This document shows positions 1 to 6,936 of a stretch of DNA of 16,056 nucleotides, piece after piece (the stretch's first letter is position 1; the number at the start of each line of letters is the position of its first letter). The notes below the pieces were generated by a model. That model was not told the DNA's origin and did no database searches. It saw nothing but the letters and a program-made list of their open reading frames with translations. This DNA is from JAIPAH01 sp964345255 (lineage in GTDB: Bacteria; Bacteroidota; Bacteroidia; Bacteroidales; JAIPAH01). The stretch is from NCBI GenBank assembly GCA_964345255.1, contig CAYFQK010000054.1, positions 1 to 16,056 on the forward strand, in the 5' to 3' direction. The translations under genes and the position numbers were made by a program.

Positions 1-2
1 AT

Positions 3-275
3 CCCAACCTCATCCATTTATATGCCGACAACCATCCGGAGACAGTTAATCTGCGAGAAATCTTCTTCATGAATCAATTAAAGTCCCAGCACCAGGTATC
101 TCATACCAATGAAACGGATTTTCTGATAGATAATACCTACTCCTTTGAAATCGGAGGAAAAAACAAAACCCAAAAGCAAATCAAGGATTTAGAAAACGCT
201 TTTGTAGTAGCTGACAATATTAAAACCGGTTTTAGAAATAAAATTCCTTTGTGGTTGTTTGGGTTTCTGTATTGA
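3..275 (+). CDS. C-terminal fragment of AAA family ATPase (DUF4143-type), 5' truncated by window edge
   Basis: The frame is open from base 3, beginning P-N-L-I-H-L-Y-A-D-N, so the methionine at 69 is internal and the gene starts outside the window. The visible 90 residues resemble the C-terminus of the widespread prokaryotic AAA ATPases that carry a DUF4143 nuclease-like domain. The features are an 'NLREIFFMNQL' helix, a 'TDFLIDNTYSFEIGGKNKT' segment that matches the 'DFL...Y.FEVGGK.K' core of that domain, and a final 'IPLWLFGFLY' that is characteristic of the family end. Walker motifs would lie upstream and cannot be seen. The biological role of these ATPases is poorly defined; they are often multicopy and strain-variable. 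The gene converges with the lipoprotein gene at 672-1547. Family assignment rests on C-terminal motif recognition only. Confidence 0.7.
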   Translation, partial: PNLIHLYADNHPETVNLREIFFMNQLKSQHQVSHTNETDFLIDNTYSFEIGGKNKTQKQIKDLENAFVVADNIKTGFRNKIPLWLFGFLY

Positions 276-671
276 AGGATGAAAAGTCGGATCAAAAACG
301 CATTGGCTTTCGGTTAACAACACTCAAAGGTGCAGCGCATCATACTATTTGTAGCTAAAACGGGGTCCCCAATTTTTTGAGGGGCCGTCCAAAACCGTCC
401 GTAAAGGATATTCATCTTTCGTCAATGTCAGCCGGCGGCCGATCCTACCGAACGCCGGTAAAACAGCCAGAGGCCACAAAATATCAGACTCAAAGGGTCT
501 TCGTTTTGACTAACCACTCTAAGGTTGGCTGAATTGGGTTTGATAATATGTAATTTTATCTATAACGAAGTTCACTGAAGCAGCCTGCGGCCTGCCTGTA
601 CCAAATTACGAAGACCCGGGAATCGGTTGGGCTTCATGAATTTTTGCGTTACAGCATCTTCGACTTTCCTT
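276..671. other. Intergenic region between convergent genes, no coding potential seen
   Basis: This 396-bp gap separates the ATPase tail (+) from the lipoprotein gene (-). I see no convincing open frame, tRNA or insertion-sequence end. It contains three small inverted structures: a hairpin at 360-388, a CCGGCG/CGCCGG pair at 432-437 and 453-458 with a 15-nt loop, and a perfect 10-bp inverted repeat GGGTCTTCGT (495-504) / ACGAAGACCC (608-617) separated by about 100 bp. Their function is unknown. The 540-640 part is locally richer in GC than its surroundings. Confidence 0.6.
360..388. terminator. Possible bidirectional terminator hairpin
   Basis: ACGG (360-363) can pair with CCGT (385-388), and CCCC (367-370) with GGGG (381-384), around an AT-rich loop with a run of six T. 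A GGU bulge interrupts the stem, and there is no good T tract outside it. On the minus strand it is followed by GTTTTAG. It lies between convergent genes, where a shared terminator is expected, about 85 bp after the ATPase stop but some 280 bp beyond the lipoprotein stop. The evidence is weak. Confidence 0.25.
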
Positions 672-1547
672 TTATCTCTTCATCATTTCTGACTGGTCTG
701 TATCCATCTCTGTCCAGGGCATTTGACGAATTAGCATAATCTCTTCATTAACGGGATCGTAATGATAGAGAAATTCTCTGGGGCTGGGTTTATTACGGTT
801 AAGGTCTATAAAGCGATTCAAATAATAATCATAAACATACTGAGCATAGTTCTTACCCATATCCTGCATAAATTTATATATGTCTCCTTTCTCTAACTCA
901 TGTTCCTCGTAACGATATTTCACGCGCCCTGCTTTACGGTTTAGGTAAAAATAGCCATCGATATAATCGGTAATGGAATCATTAATAAAAAACACTTTTT
1001 GTTTATCCGATTTATGGCGGGCCAACTTCAGCCAGGTGCTCAAATCAATGGCGTCTAAATCAAGATTTTTATAATATACCCGGTTTCCTACATACCCCCG
1101 ATCGCGATATAATTCGACATATTCATTCATTTCCATTTGCGGAAAGCTCACAATGATAGGGTTCACGGTGTCTTTCCCAATCAACGGGGCCACCTCCTTG
1201 CCTTGATGAACATTAAACCCCAAACGTTCCATCTCTTTATAAAATGAATCATTAAAATTATCTAAGAGCTTCTCCTGTTCAAGATGTTGAAGATATTTAC
1301 TCTCATAAAACCGAATAGAATCAACTTGCCAGGATTTCAGGCCGCTGGTATCTTTGTCGGTTTCGCGGTAAGAAACCATATACAACTTTTTGGGTTTTTT
1401 CAGAACCACCGGAGGCTTATTAGTTTCCTCTACAAATTCCTTTGCTAATTTTCTCTCAACGCTGCAACTGATAAAAAAAACCGAAAGTATTAACAAGGTA
1501 GTTAGTCTTAACCATCCTTTACTCTTTATTCCTGAATTCGCTTTCAT
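672..1547 (-). CDS. Putative lipoprotein of unknown function
   Basis: This is a 291-residue protein starting with ATG at 1547. Residues 1-28 form a lipoprotein signal: a basic n-region (MKANSGIKSKGW), a hydrophobic core (LTTLLILSVFF) and a lipobox I-S-C with the lipidated cysteine at residue 28. The mature part is hydrophilic and rich in Tyr, Asp, Glu and Lys, with no further membrane segment. It has an early beta-like 'KKLYMVSYRETDKD' stretch and a late aromatic segment 'YAQYVYDYYLNRFIDLN'. I do not recognise a domain. It looks like the conserved hypothetical lipoproteins of Bacteroidota, and I infer a location facing the periplasm or on the outer membrane. It has its own 446-bp upstream region and is followed by a convergent gene, so it is probably transcribed alone. 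No good -7 element is visible immediately upstream. Confidence 0.8.
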   Translation of the reverse strand: MKANSGIKSKGWLRLTTLLILSVFFISCSVERKLAKEFVEETNKPPVVLKKPKKLYMVSYRETDKDTSGLKSWQVDSIRFYESKYLQHLEQEKLLDNFNDSFYKEMERLGFNVHQGKEVAPLIGKDTVNPIIVSFPQMEMNEYVELYRDRGYVGNRVYYKNLDLDAIDLSTWLKLARHKSDKQKVFFINDSITDYIDGYFYLNRKAGRVKYRYEEHELEKGDIYKFMQDMGKNYAQYVYDYYLNRFIDLNRNKPSPREFLYHYDPVNEEIMLIRQMPWTEMDTDQSEMMKR

Positions 1548-1648
1548 AAACGTATTTTTATAGGTGAAACACTCAATGACCTGCCTGGTTCAGCAAGCCC
1601 GGTAAAGTGCGGATTTATCACTTACCATAAAACAAATATCATGCTAAA

Positions 1649-1774
1649 ATGACAAAATCAGACACTAAAGATACAATGAAATTTCTTATTGATAAGGTTA
1701 TTAATTCAATTCCTGAAAACTATTGTTTCATATATAAAGGGAGATTTACCTGGCAGGAATGCAACGAATTTTAG
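1649..1774 (+). pseudogene. Possible remnant of a decayed gene (41-codon open frame)
   Basis: The ATG at 1649 opens a 41-codon frame ending in TAG at 1772. Its translation is compositionally protein-like (for example 'MKFLIDKVINSIPENYCF' and 'KGRFTWQECNEF'). Reading on in the same frame past the TAG gives 'NDLLGILSE' before the next stop, as if a longer gene had acquired nonsense mutations. There is no Shine-Dalgarno site, and I recognise no family. It may equally be a chance open frame in AT-rich intergenic DNA, so confidence is low. Confidence 0.15.
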
Positions 1775-1807
1775 AATGACCTTTTAGGGATACTATCAGA
1801 ATAGTTG

Positions 1808-1853
1808 AGGTAAAAAGCAGCCCTGCCTACCCGGATTGCAAGTGCTTTTACCT
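1808..1853 (-). terminator. Long-stem hairpin, candidate terminator of the App1-type gene
   Basis: The left arm AGGTAAAAAGCA (1808-1819) and right arm TGCTTTTACCT (1843-1853) are inverted repeats over 11 bp with a single one-base bulge in the A tract. The loop is 23 nt. On the minus strand the structure reads AGGTAAAAGCA - loop - TGCTTTTTACCT. Its A-rich 5' arm and T-rich 3' arm recall a bidirectional Rho-independent terminator, although the T run lies within the stem. It lies 141 bp beyond the stop of the App1-type gene (1994), with no gene in between. It could instead be a regulatory hairpin or a small repeat element. Confidence 0.45.
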
Positions 1854-1993
1854 GGTTCTGCAAAAGTTCGGTTTAGGGTAGTTCAAAAGAATGGCCAGTA
1901 TGAAATGCTATAAAAGCACCCTGAGTATTGCTGTTCTGAATAAGAATTATTATTGGCTGAAAGAAAACTACTTTAATCTGGAAGACTTTTTTC

Positions 1994-2905
1994 TTACATC
2001 CGTAGATGTCTCACCGGAACCCCCAGCTGCCATAGTTTGTCTTCAAAAACTTTATTTTTCCTGCGATATTGTGGATTGGGGAGCTCGCGAATAATGACGC
2101 CTTTGATTCGGCCGGCAAAAGACTCTGCAACCGATGAATAAATAGCCAGGTCGCGCTGACCATTATCTCCCACAAGAATAAAACTTTTCTTATCGAAAAA
2201 ATTGAAAAGTGCAAGAATAGAATCGTATTTATGATCATTCAGTTTCTTCCCTGCCTTGACCATATCCCAGAAGCCGGTCTTCAAACGTTGTAGAAAAAAG
2301 ACCCCATCGGGAATATTGTTGGTTTGCATAAAATCCATCAGGAAGTCATAAAGGTTCCATTCGCTATTGGATACGTAAAAAAAATCGGATGGGAAAACAT
2401 CCTGATTAAAATTTCTTATGGCTTCATAAAGCATATTAATCCGCGGAACCGGTTTACGGGTCAACGCATTTTTAACCATCAATACCCAAACCATTTTAAG
2501 CATTTGGTTTACATGCGATATTAAAAGCGTGTCGTCTATATCGGAAAGCACCGCTGTGGAGATGTCATCGGAAATATGAATCCTTCCTCTGAAAACTTCA
2601 TCATCATCTTTAACATTTACATAGTATTCATACCAGCCCGGCTCGGGAAATTTCATAGTGATGGTTGAATGAAACAAGCCTGTACCGTCGGTATAGGATT
2701 CAAAACGCTCATCGCGTATAGTAATCACCACAGGAATTGTAGGCATGGTTTTCAGGCGATACCTTTTGGCCATTTGCCGAAAGTTGTCAATAATCGAATT
2801 CTCCGTTGGGTCTTTTAAACCGTATTTGGAGAAAACATGCCCTTTAACCACCGCCTTATCCTTTCTACCATATCCCCGGTATGCAACTATGTGATAATTT
2901 TCCAC
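1994..2905 (-). CDS. App1-type phosphatidate phosphatase (DUF2183 domain)
   Basis: This protein matches the App1/DUF2183 family, HAD-like phosphatases named after yeast phosphatidate phosphatase App1. With the GTG at 2905 as start it has 303 residues. An N-terminal beta-rich region (roughly 5-110) precedes the catalytic domain. The DxDxT motif is present as 'SDIDDTL' with Asp122, Asp124 and Thr126. It is followed by the family hallmarks 'FFYVSNSEWNLYDFL' and 'LVGDNGQRDLAIY', the latter supplying the acidic metal ligand. The longer frame to 2956 begins only with TTG codons, whereas GTG 2905 is preceded by AGAAAGGA about seven bases upstream, so I chose it. No signal peptide is visible from this start, so it is probably cytoplasmic. 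It follows parE by 77 bp on the same strand and may be co-transcribed. Substrate in bacteria is not established; dephosphorylation of a phospholipid intermediate is inferred from the family. Confidence 0.85.
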   Translation of the reverse strand: MENYHIVAYRGYGRKDKAVVKGHVFSKYGLKDPTENSIIDNFRQMAKRYRLKTMPTIPVVITIRDERFESYTDGTGLFHSTITMKFPEPGWYEYYVNVKDDDEVFRGRIHISDDISTAVLSDIDDTLLISHVNQMLKMVWVLMVKNALTRKPVPRINMLYEAIRNFNQDVFPSDFFYVSNSEWNLYDFLMDFMQTNNIPDGVFFLQRLKTGFWDMVKAGKKLNDHKYDSILALFNFFDKKSFILVGDNGQRDLAIYSSVAESFAGRIKGVIIRELPNPQYRRKNKVFEDKLWQLGVPVRHLRM

Positions 2906-2982
2906 TTTTCGTTCCTTTCTATAGCATAAACATAAAATGAACTGCAAGATAACCAATAAAAGGCAACCGGTTTAACAAACCA

Positions 2983-4833
2983 TTACTTTTCCAGCGGAAC
3001 CTCTTCTTCAAAGCGAAGATTATCTATGATAAATCTTTGCCGGTCGGGGGTATTTCGCCCCATATAAAATTCAAGCGTTTCCTGCAAGGTCGTGCCCCCT
3101 TTGTAGAGCACTGGCTCCAAACGCATATTCGGCCCGATAAGATGTTTAAATTCGCCGGGAGAAATTTCACCCAATCCCTTAAAGCGGGTGATTTCTGCAT
3201 TCTTACCCAGTTTTCTGATGGCATTCTGCCGCTCTTCATCATTATAGCAGTAATAGGTGTGCTTTTTGTTTCTGACCCTGAACAGGGGCGTTTGTAAAAT
3301 ATACAAGTGGCCTCCTTTGACAACATCAGGATAAAACTGCAGGAAAAATGTCAGCAATAGTAAGCGAATATGCATTCCATCTACATCAGCATCAGTGGCG
3401 ATCACGATGTTGTTGTAGCGCAGGCTGTCCACTCCTTCCTCGATATTGAGTGCCGATTGCATCAGGTTAAATTCTTCATTCTGATAGACAATCTTTTTAG
3501 AAAGACCATAGCTGTTGAGCGGCTTACCTTTCAGGCTAAATACCGCCTGGGTATTCACTTCGCGTGACTTAGTGATTGAGCCGCTGGCGGAATCTCCCTC
3601 GGTGATGAAGATGGTACTTTCCAATCGCCGATCGTGATTGGTATTGTAATGAATGCGGCAATCGCGAAGCTTTTTGTTGTGCACGCTTGCTTTTTTAACT
3701 GATTCACGGGCCAGCTTTTTGATACCGGCCATCTCCTTACGCTCTTTTTCTGATAGTTTTATCCTTTTAAGGAGTTCATTGGCAGTTTCAGGGTTTTTAT
3801 GCAGATAGTTATCAAAATTCCTGCCGATAATATCATGGATATAATTTCTAATAGTCTGCCCGCCGGGTTCTATGTGATTTGATCCCAGCTTAGTTTTGGT
3901 TTGTGACTCAAAAACAGGTTCCTGCACTTTTATGCTAATCGCTGCATTTATGGAGGCACGAATATCCTGCGGATCAAAATCTTTTTTGTAATATTCCCTC
4001 ACCGTTTTTACAATGGCTTCTTTGAAAGAAGATAAATGCGTCCCGCCCTGAGCTGTATTCTGCCCATTCACGAAAGAATAGTATTCCTCACCATATTGAT
4101 TTCTCACATGAGTCAATGCGCATTCCAGATCGCCTTCTTTTATATGAATCACAGGATATACCACCGGGTTGCCGTTAATTTCACGCAGAAGCAGGTCTTT
4201 CAAGCCATTCTTGGCATATAACTTCTTGCCGTTGAAATAAATGGTGAGTCCGTTGTTAAGAAAAACAAAATTCCACAACATCTTTTCCAGGTGCTCACTT
4301 ACGTAATGAAAATCACCGAAAATCTTTTCATCCGGGATAAACGAAATTTTTGTTCCATTGGGCTGCTCGGTTGTATCCGCCGACTCATTATCGTAAATCA
4401 GTTCTCCTTCCTTATATTCAACGATACGGGTTTTTCCCTCACGAATAGCCTGCGCCATGAAATAAGAGGACAGAGCATTGACTGCTTTGGATCCCACTCC
4501 ATTAAGTCCGACTGCTTTTTTAAAGACTTTCGAATCATACTTGGCGCCGGTGTTGATCTTAGATACGCATTCTATGACTTTTCCCAGGGGCATTCCGCGG
4601 CCATAGTCCCGGATGAATACCTGCTTGTCTTTTATGTCTACATCAATCTGCTTCCCATAACCCATCGTATATTCATCAATAGAATTATCGATTACTTCTT
4701 TAAGTAAGACGTAGATACCATCATCATGGGAGGCGCCATCGCCTAATTTGCCAATATACATTCCGGGACGTAACCGGATATGCTCTTTCCAATCAAGGGA
4801 TCTAATGCTGTCTTCTGTGTACTTCTCTGTCAT
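2983..4833 (-). CDS. parE: DNA topoisomerase IV subunit B (ParE), GyrB-family ATPase
   Basis: This is the ATPase subunit of a type IIA topoisomerase, which decatenates and relaxes DNA as a ParC2ParE2 complex in the cytoplasm. From ATG 4833 it has 616 residues, the usual ParE length and shorter than most GyrB. The GHKL ATPase motifs are clear: 'KEVIDNSIDE' (Glu46, Asn50), 'DYGRGMPLG' (from Asp76) and 'GLNGVGSKAVNALS' (from about residue 109). The transducer loop carries 'QTKTKLGS'. The TOPRIM domain has 'EGDSASGS' (412-419), 'DADVDG' (481-486) and 'RFKGLGE' (near 550). The frame extends upstream to a TTG at 4893, but ATG 4833 has a good GGAG five bases before it and matches the expected 'MTEKYTEDSIRSLDWKEHIR' N-terminus. 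parC is not adjacent; the next gene downstream is the App1-type phosphatase. A Bacteroidota promoter lies directly upstream. Confidence 0.96.
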   Translation of the reverse strand: MTEKYTEDSIRSLDWKEHIRLRPGMYIGKLGDGASHDDGIYVLLKEVIDNSIDEYTMGYGKQIDVDIKDKQVFIRDYGRGMPLGKVIECVSKINTGAKYDSKVFKKAVGLNGVGSKAVNALSSYFMAQAIREGKTRIVEYKEGELIYDNESADTTEQPNGTKISFIPDEKIFGDFHYVSEHLEKMLWNFVFLNNGLTIYFNGKKLYAKNGLKDLLLREINGNPVVYPVIHIKEGDLECALTHVRNQYGEEYYSFVNGQNTAQGGTHLSSFKEAIVKTVREYYKKDFDPQDIRASINAAISIKVQEPVFESQTKTKLGSNHIEPGGQTIRNYIHDIIGRNFDNYLHKNPETANELLKRIKLSEKERKEMAGIKKLARESVKKASVHNKKLRDCRIHYNTNHDRRLESTIFITEGDSASGSITKSREVNTQAVFSLKGKPLNSYGLSKKIVYQNEEFNLMQSALNIEEGVDSLRYNNIVIATDADVDGMHIRLLLLTFFLQFYPDVVKGGHLYILQTPLFRVRNKKHTYYCYNDEERQNAIRKLGKNAEITRFKGLGEISPGEFKHLIGPNMRLEPVLYKGGTTLQETLEFYMGRNTPDRQRFIIDNLRFEEEVPLEK

Positions 4834-4852
4834 TTCAACTCCAAATTTTGCA

Positions 4853-4880
4853 CAAATATAACGCTTCACGCATCCCACAA
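4853..4880 (-). promoter_or_regulatory. Bacteroidota-type promoter for parE
   Basis: On the minus strand TTG (4880-4878) is followed after 17 bp by TATATTTG (4860-4853), an exact match to the TAnnTTTG -7 element. The distance to ATG 4833 implies a leader of about 10-15 nt that contains the GGAG ribosome binding site. This arrangement excludes the upstream TTG codon at 4893 as the start. Confidence 0.65.
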
Positions 4881-5026
4881 GGAACAAGCTCAAAACAATT
4901 TGTCAAAGACTTTTAAACAGGAATCTCCTATTTCATGATTTAGAGAATTGTTGCCAAAATGTTTTTTTGCAAACTTTACGCTTCTGTAAGAGCATATAAA
5001 AAAAGGAAGCTGGTTTTCACGAATGA

Positions 5027-5869
5027 TTATTGCTCCGCTTTTTGAATCCACGCATCTTCATAGCCTGAGGATAAAGTATTTTTGATGCGTTTAGCATTCG
5101 AGTAGCCTCTATAAGGACCAAGGGCCACTCTATAACGTGAATTATTCGGAAGAATTTTTCCTTTGTAATTTTGATTTTTAAGCTGTGTTAGCTTCTGCTC
5201 AGCATATGAGCGGGATTTATAACTTTTCACAAAAATATAGTAAAAAGGAACCACTTCTTTTTCCGCCGAAGATTGATCAGAATTGGCAGTGTGTGCATTA
5301 CTGCAAAGAGAAGGCTCTCCGCGCCTGTCAATTAACTGTCCTACCCACAAAGAAGCATATCCCTCAAAAACAGATACTCCCAAAGCATTCCACTTGTCAC
5401 CTTCGTAAATACCTTTTTCCAGCATGAGGTTCAAAACAGCCGAATCGCTTTTCCAGTATTTAAAAATTTGATCCACTGTTGTCTTTTTATTGTTATAGTA
5501 TACTGCCTCATAGCCTTTGCTCCTGTAACCGGTCAACTCGTGCGGTTTGTCATACATGCACTCCAGGTCTTCTTCATCTCCCGCCGGACAGCAGGGCGCC
5601 CACCGCCCCTCATCCGACCACAGATACAACCCGCAAGCTCCATAGGGGTCGAAGTGAAAATACAAATCTTTGGTGTGGACATCGGCCACATAGCTTAGCG
5701 ACAGCGAAAGCTTCACCGGTTCAAGGTCATTCTGCTGACGTAGTTTGTTGATAGAGTTCGCTAAAGAAATCTCCTTATCTGAGAGGCAAACGTCCTGCCC
5801 CATCGCCCCGATAAAAAACATCAGGAGAACACTCAAAGCAAACAGTGTCTTCTTGAATTTTCTTTTCAT
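5027..5869 (-). CDS. Secreted CAP (SCP-like) domain protein with C-terminal SPOR domain
   Basis: This is a 280-residue exported protein. Residues 1-25 are a Sec signal peptide (MKRKFKKTLFALSVLLMFF, cleavage after A-M-G-Q or nearby). Residues about 29-180 look like a CAP/SCP-PR1 domain: 'LANSINKLRQQNDLEPVKLS', then 'YVADVHTKDL' with His65, and 'LGVSVFEGYASLWVGQ' as the closing strands. The middle has an acidic cysteine cluster (Cys79, 93, 94 and 104). The position where CAP proteins usually have a second His ('WKS..H') reads 'WKSDSAVLN' here. Residues about 208-279 match a SPOR domain ('YYIFVKSYKSRSYAEQKL', 'YRVALGPYRGYSNAKRI'), a fold that binds denuded peptidoglycan glycan strands at the septum. 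I infer a periplasmic, cell-wall-associated role. ATG 5869 is chosen for the signal peptide; ATG 5884 is an alternative. GTG 5911 overlaps the promoter element. Confidence 0.8.
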   Translation of the reverse strand: MKRKFKKTLFALSVLLMFFIGAMGQDVCLSDKEISLANSINKLRQQNDLEPVKLSLSLSYVADVHTKDLYFHFDPYGACGLYLWSDEGRWAPCCPAGDEEDLECMYDKPHELTGYRSKGYEAVYYNNKKTTVDQIFKYWKSDSAVLNLMLEKGIYEGDKWNALGVSVFEGYASLWVGQLIDRRGEPSLCSNAHTANSDQSSAEKEVVPFYYIFVKSYKSRSYAEQKLTQLKNQNYKGKILPNNSRYRVALGPYRGYSNAKRIKNTLSSGYEDAWIQKAEQ

Positions 5870-5910
5870 CAATGCGCTGTCCATCTGAATTGAATCTTTT
5901 TCGATGTTCA

Positions 5911-5918
5911 CAAAAATA
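5911..5918 (-). promoter_or_regulatory. -7 promoter element upstream of the CAP-SPOR gene
   Basis: The minus-strand octamer TATTTTTG (5918-5911) matches TAnnTTTG exactly and sits between the transporter stop (5924) and the CAP-SPOR start. A -33 TTG at the right distance is not evident, so strength is uncertain. If real, it gives the CAP-SPOR gene its own transcript and makes the GTG at 5911 unusable as a start. Confidence 0.45.
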
Positions 5919-5923
5919 ATGCT

Positions 5924-6847
5924 TTATTCGGAAATATGCTTTGCCGGCTTTTTTTGGAAAAGCTTCTTCTTCCCGAGGGTAATGAGTAAAACGCCTGCCA
6001 CTGTAATAATTCCCCCGTAAATCTGATGCATTAGCGGCAGGCTCCCGAAATAAATAAAAGCAAACACCAGCACCACCAGGCCTTTGGTAGCGCCGAGGAT
6101 GGAAATGCGCGATGCTTCGGCAAACCGCATGGCATTGTATTTGGAAAAAATCGTCAGAAAAGGCCCCAGCACCGAGCCGATGGCGATGTTCAGCAATGCA
6201 TTGGAGGAGATGCTGTAGCTCTGTCCAAGGCCGTTGAGCATGGCAAAAGCAAAGAGGAAGATAATCATGGTTCTTGCCAGCGACTGCAGCGGCGGTGGAA
6301 GGCGGGTGATCTGCTTTTTGGAGACGATAGTGGAGACGGCAAAAAACAGCGCCGCCAGCATGGCATACCCGGCCCCGTCGATGAAGATCCCGCTCAAGTG
6401 GGTATTTCCCTTGTAGCTGATAGCAAAAGCTCCAATTAGTGTCAGGGCCATCCCGGCAATTTCCATCCGGGTAAACGATTCTTTAAGGATAAAAATTCCC
6501 AAAAGGGCTACGAAGAACGGACCTATATTTCCTATAAACGAAACAACCGCCGGATTGTCGATGGTTTGAATGGAGGTAAAAAATGCCGTAACCCCCAGCA
6601 ATTCGAGCAGGGCGACGGAAAGCAAAAGCAGCATGGATCGAACCGGCAGATAGCGAAAGGTAGCGAGCTTGCAGGTTTTTACGGCATAAAGGATATTCCA
6701 CAGCAAGCCGAAAGCAAACCAATAAAACCCAAACTGGGCGATGTGGATTTCGTTGAGTGCAGCCTTGCTGAAAATATACACGTTTGAATTGGCCAGAATG
6801 CCCAGAATAATGAAAAAATAGCCTTTGACTTTATCGCTGATAACCAT
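5924..6847 (-). CDS. DMT superfamily transporter (EamA domains)
   Basis: This is a 307-residue inner-membrane protein starting with ATG at 6847. It has about ten hydrophobic helices arranged as two EamA halves (roughly 8-145 and 155-292). Family features include the opening helix 'GYFFIILGILANSNVYIFSKAA', the 'NPAVVSFIGNIGPFFVALLG' segment ending in 'LKESFTRMEIAGMALTLIGA' in the first half, and 'AILGATKGLVV'-like and 'GGIITVAGVLLITLG' segments in the second half. The C-terminus is basic (GKKKLFQKKPAKH), as expected for a cytoplasmic tail. Members export or import metabolites, amino acids or nucleotide sugars, and the substrate cannot be told from sequence. It is divergent from the TMTC-like gene at 6957, with a promoter element for each in the gap. 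Length and topology are normal for the family. Confidence 0.88.
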   Translation of the reverse strand: MVISDKVKGYFFIILGILANSNVYIFSKAALNEIHIAQFGFYWFAFGLLWNILYAVKTCKLATFRYLPVRSMLLLLSVALLELLGVTAFFTSIQTIDNPAVVSFIGNIGPFFVALLGIFILKESFTRMEIAGMALTLIGAFAISYKGNTHLSGIFIDGAGYAMLAALFFAVSTIVSKKQITRLPPPLQSLARTMIIFLFAFAMLNGLGQSYSISSNALLNIAIGSVLGPFLTIFSKYNAMRFAEASRISILGATKGLVVLVFAFIYFGSLPLMHQIYGGIITVAGVLLITLGKKKLFQKKPAKHISE

Positions 6848-6869
6848 AAACTGCTTTTATTAGCGGCTG

Positions 6870-6877
6870 CAAAATTA
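6870..6877 (-). promoter_or_regulatory. -7 promoter element for the DMT transporter
   Basis: The minus-strand octamer TAATTTTG (6877-6870) is an exact TAnnTTTG match 23 bp upstream of the ATG at 6847. No clear -33 TTG lies at the standard distance; the upstream sequence is a C/T/A-rich tract. Confidence 0.45.
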
Positions 6878-6906
6878 GGGTTTTTTAAAGAAAAGCGGTT
6901 CGCCCC

Positions 6907-6936
6907 TTTTCAAGGAGAATAGTTTTGCTATTTTTG
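6907..6936 (+). promoter_or_regulatory. Promoter for the TMTC-like TPR gene
   Basis: TATTTTTG (6929-6936) matches TAnnTTTG exactly, and TTTTC at 6907-6911 is an approximate -33 with a 17-bp spacer. The in-frame GTG at 6936 overlaps the final base of the -7 element, so translation most likely starts at ATG 6957. Together with the element at 6870-6877 it makes a compact divergent promoter region. Confidence 0.5.

Larger units (their letters stand above)
1548..1993. other. Intergenic region with a long hairpin and a possible gene remnant
   Basis: This 446-bp gap lies between two minus-strand genes: the 3' end of the App1-type gene at 1994 and the 5' end of the lipoprotein gene at 1547. It should hold the lipoprotein promoter. 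The closest match I see is the minus-strand octamer GATATTTG at 1640-1633, which has one mismatch to TAnnTTTG. A strong inverted repeat lies at 1808-1853 and is listed separately. On the plus strand, 1649-1774 is a 41-codon open frame that looks protein-like but has no ribosome binding site. It is followed in frame by further stops, so a decayed gene is possible. Confidence 0.5.

Noticed and set aside
276..671. tRNA, attachment site or CRISPR in the leftmost gap
   Set aside because: No cloverleaf arms, no T-loop consensus, no regularly spaced repeats. Only short inverted repeats are present.
1891..2094. 67-codon plus-strand open frame
   Set aside because: Half of it lies antisense within the conserved C-terminus of the App1-type gene, it has no ribosome binding site, and it matches no family. 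The part before 1994 is mentioned only as possible gene remnant.
4834..4893. 20-residue N-terminal extension of ParE from TTG 4893
   Set aside because: The promoter and ribosome binding site for ATG 4833 lie inside this stretch, and ParE homologues begin at the MTEKYTED segment.
4981..5012. GCTTC...GAAGC repeat downstream of the CAP-SPOR gene as terminator
   Set aside because: The loop is over 20 nt with only a 5-bp stem, and the T run on the minus strand is inside the loop rather than after the stem.
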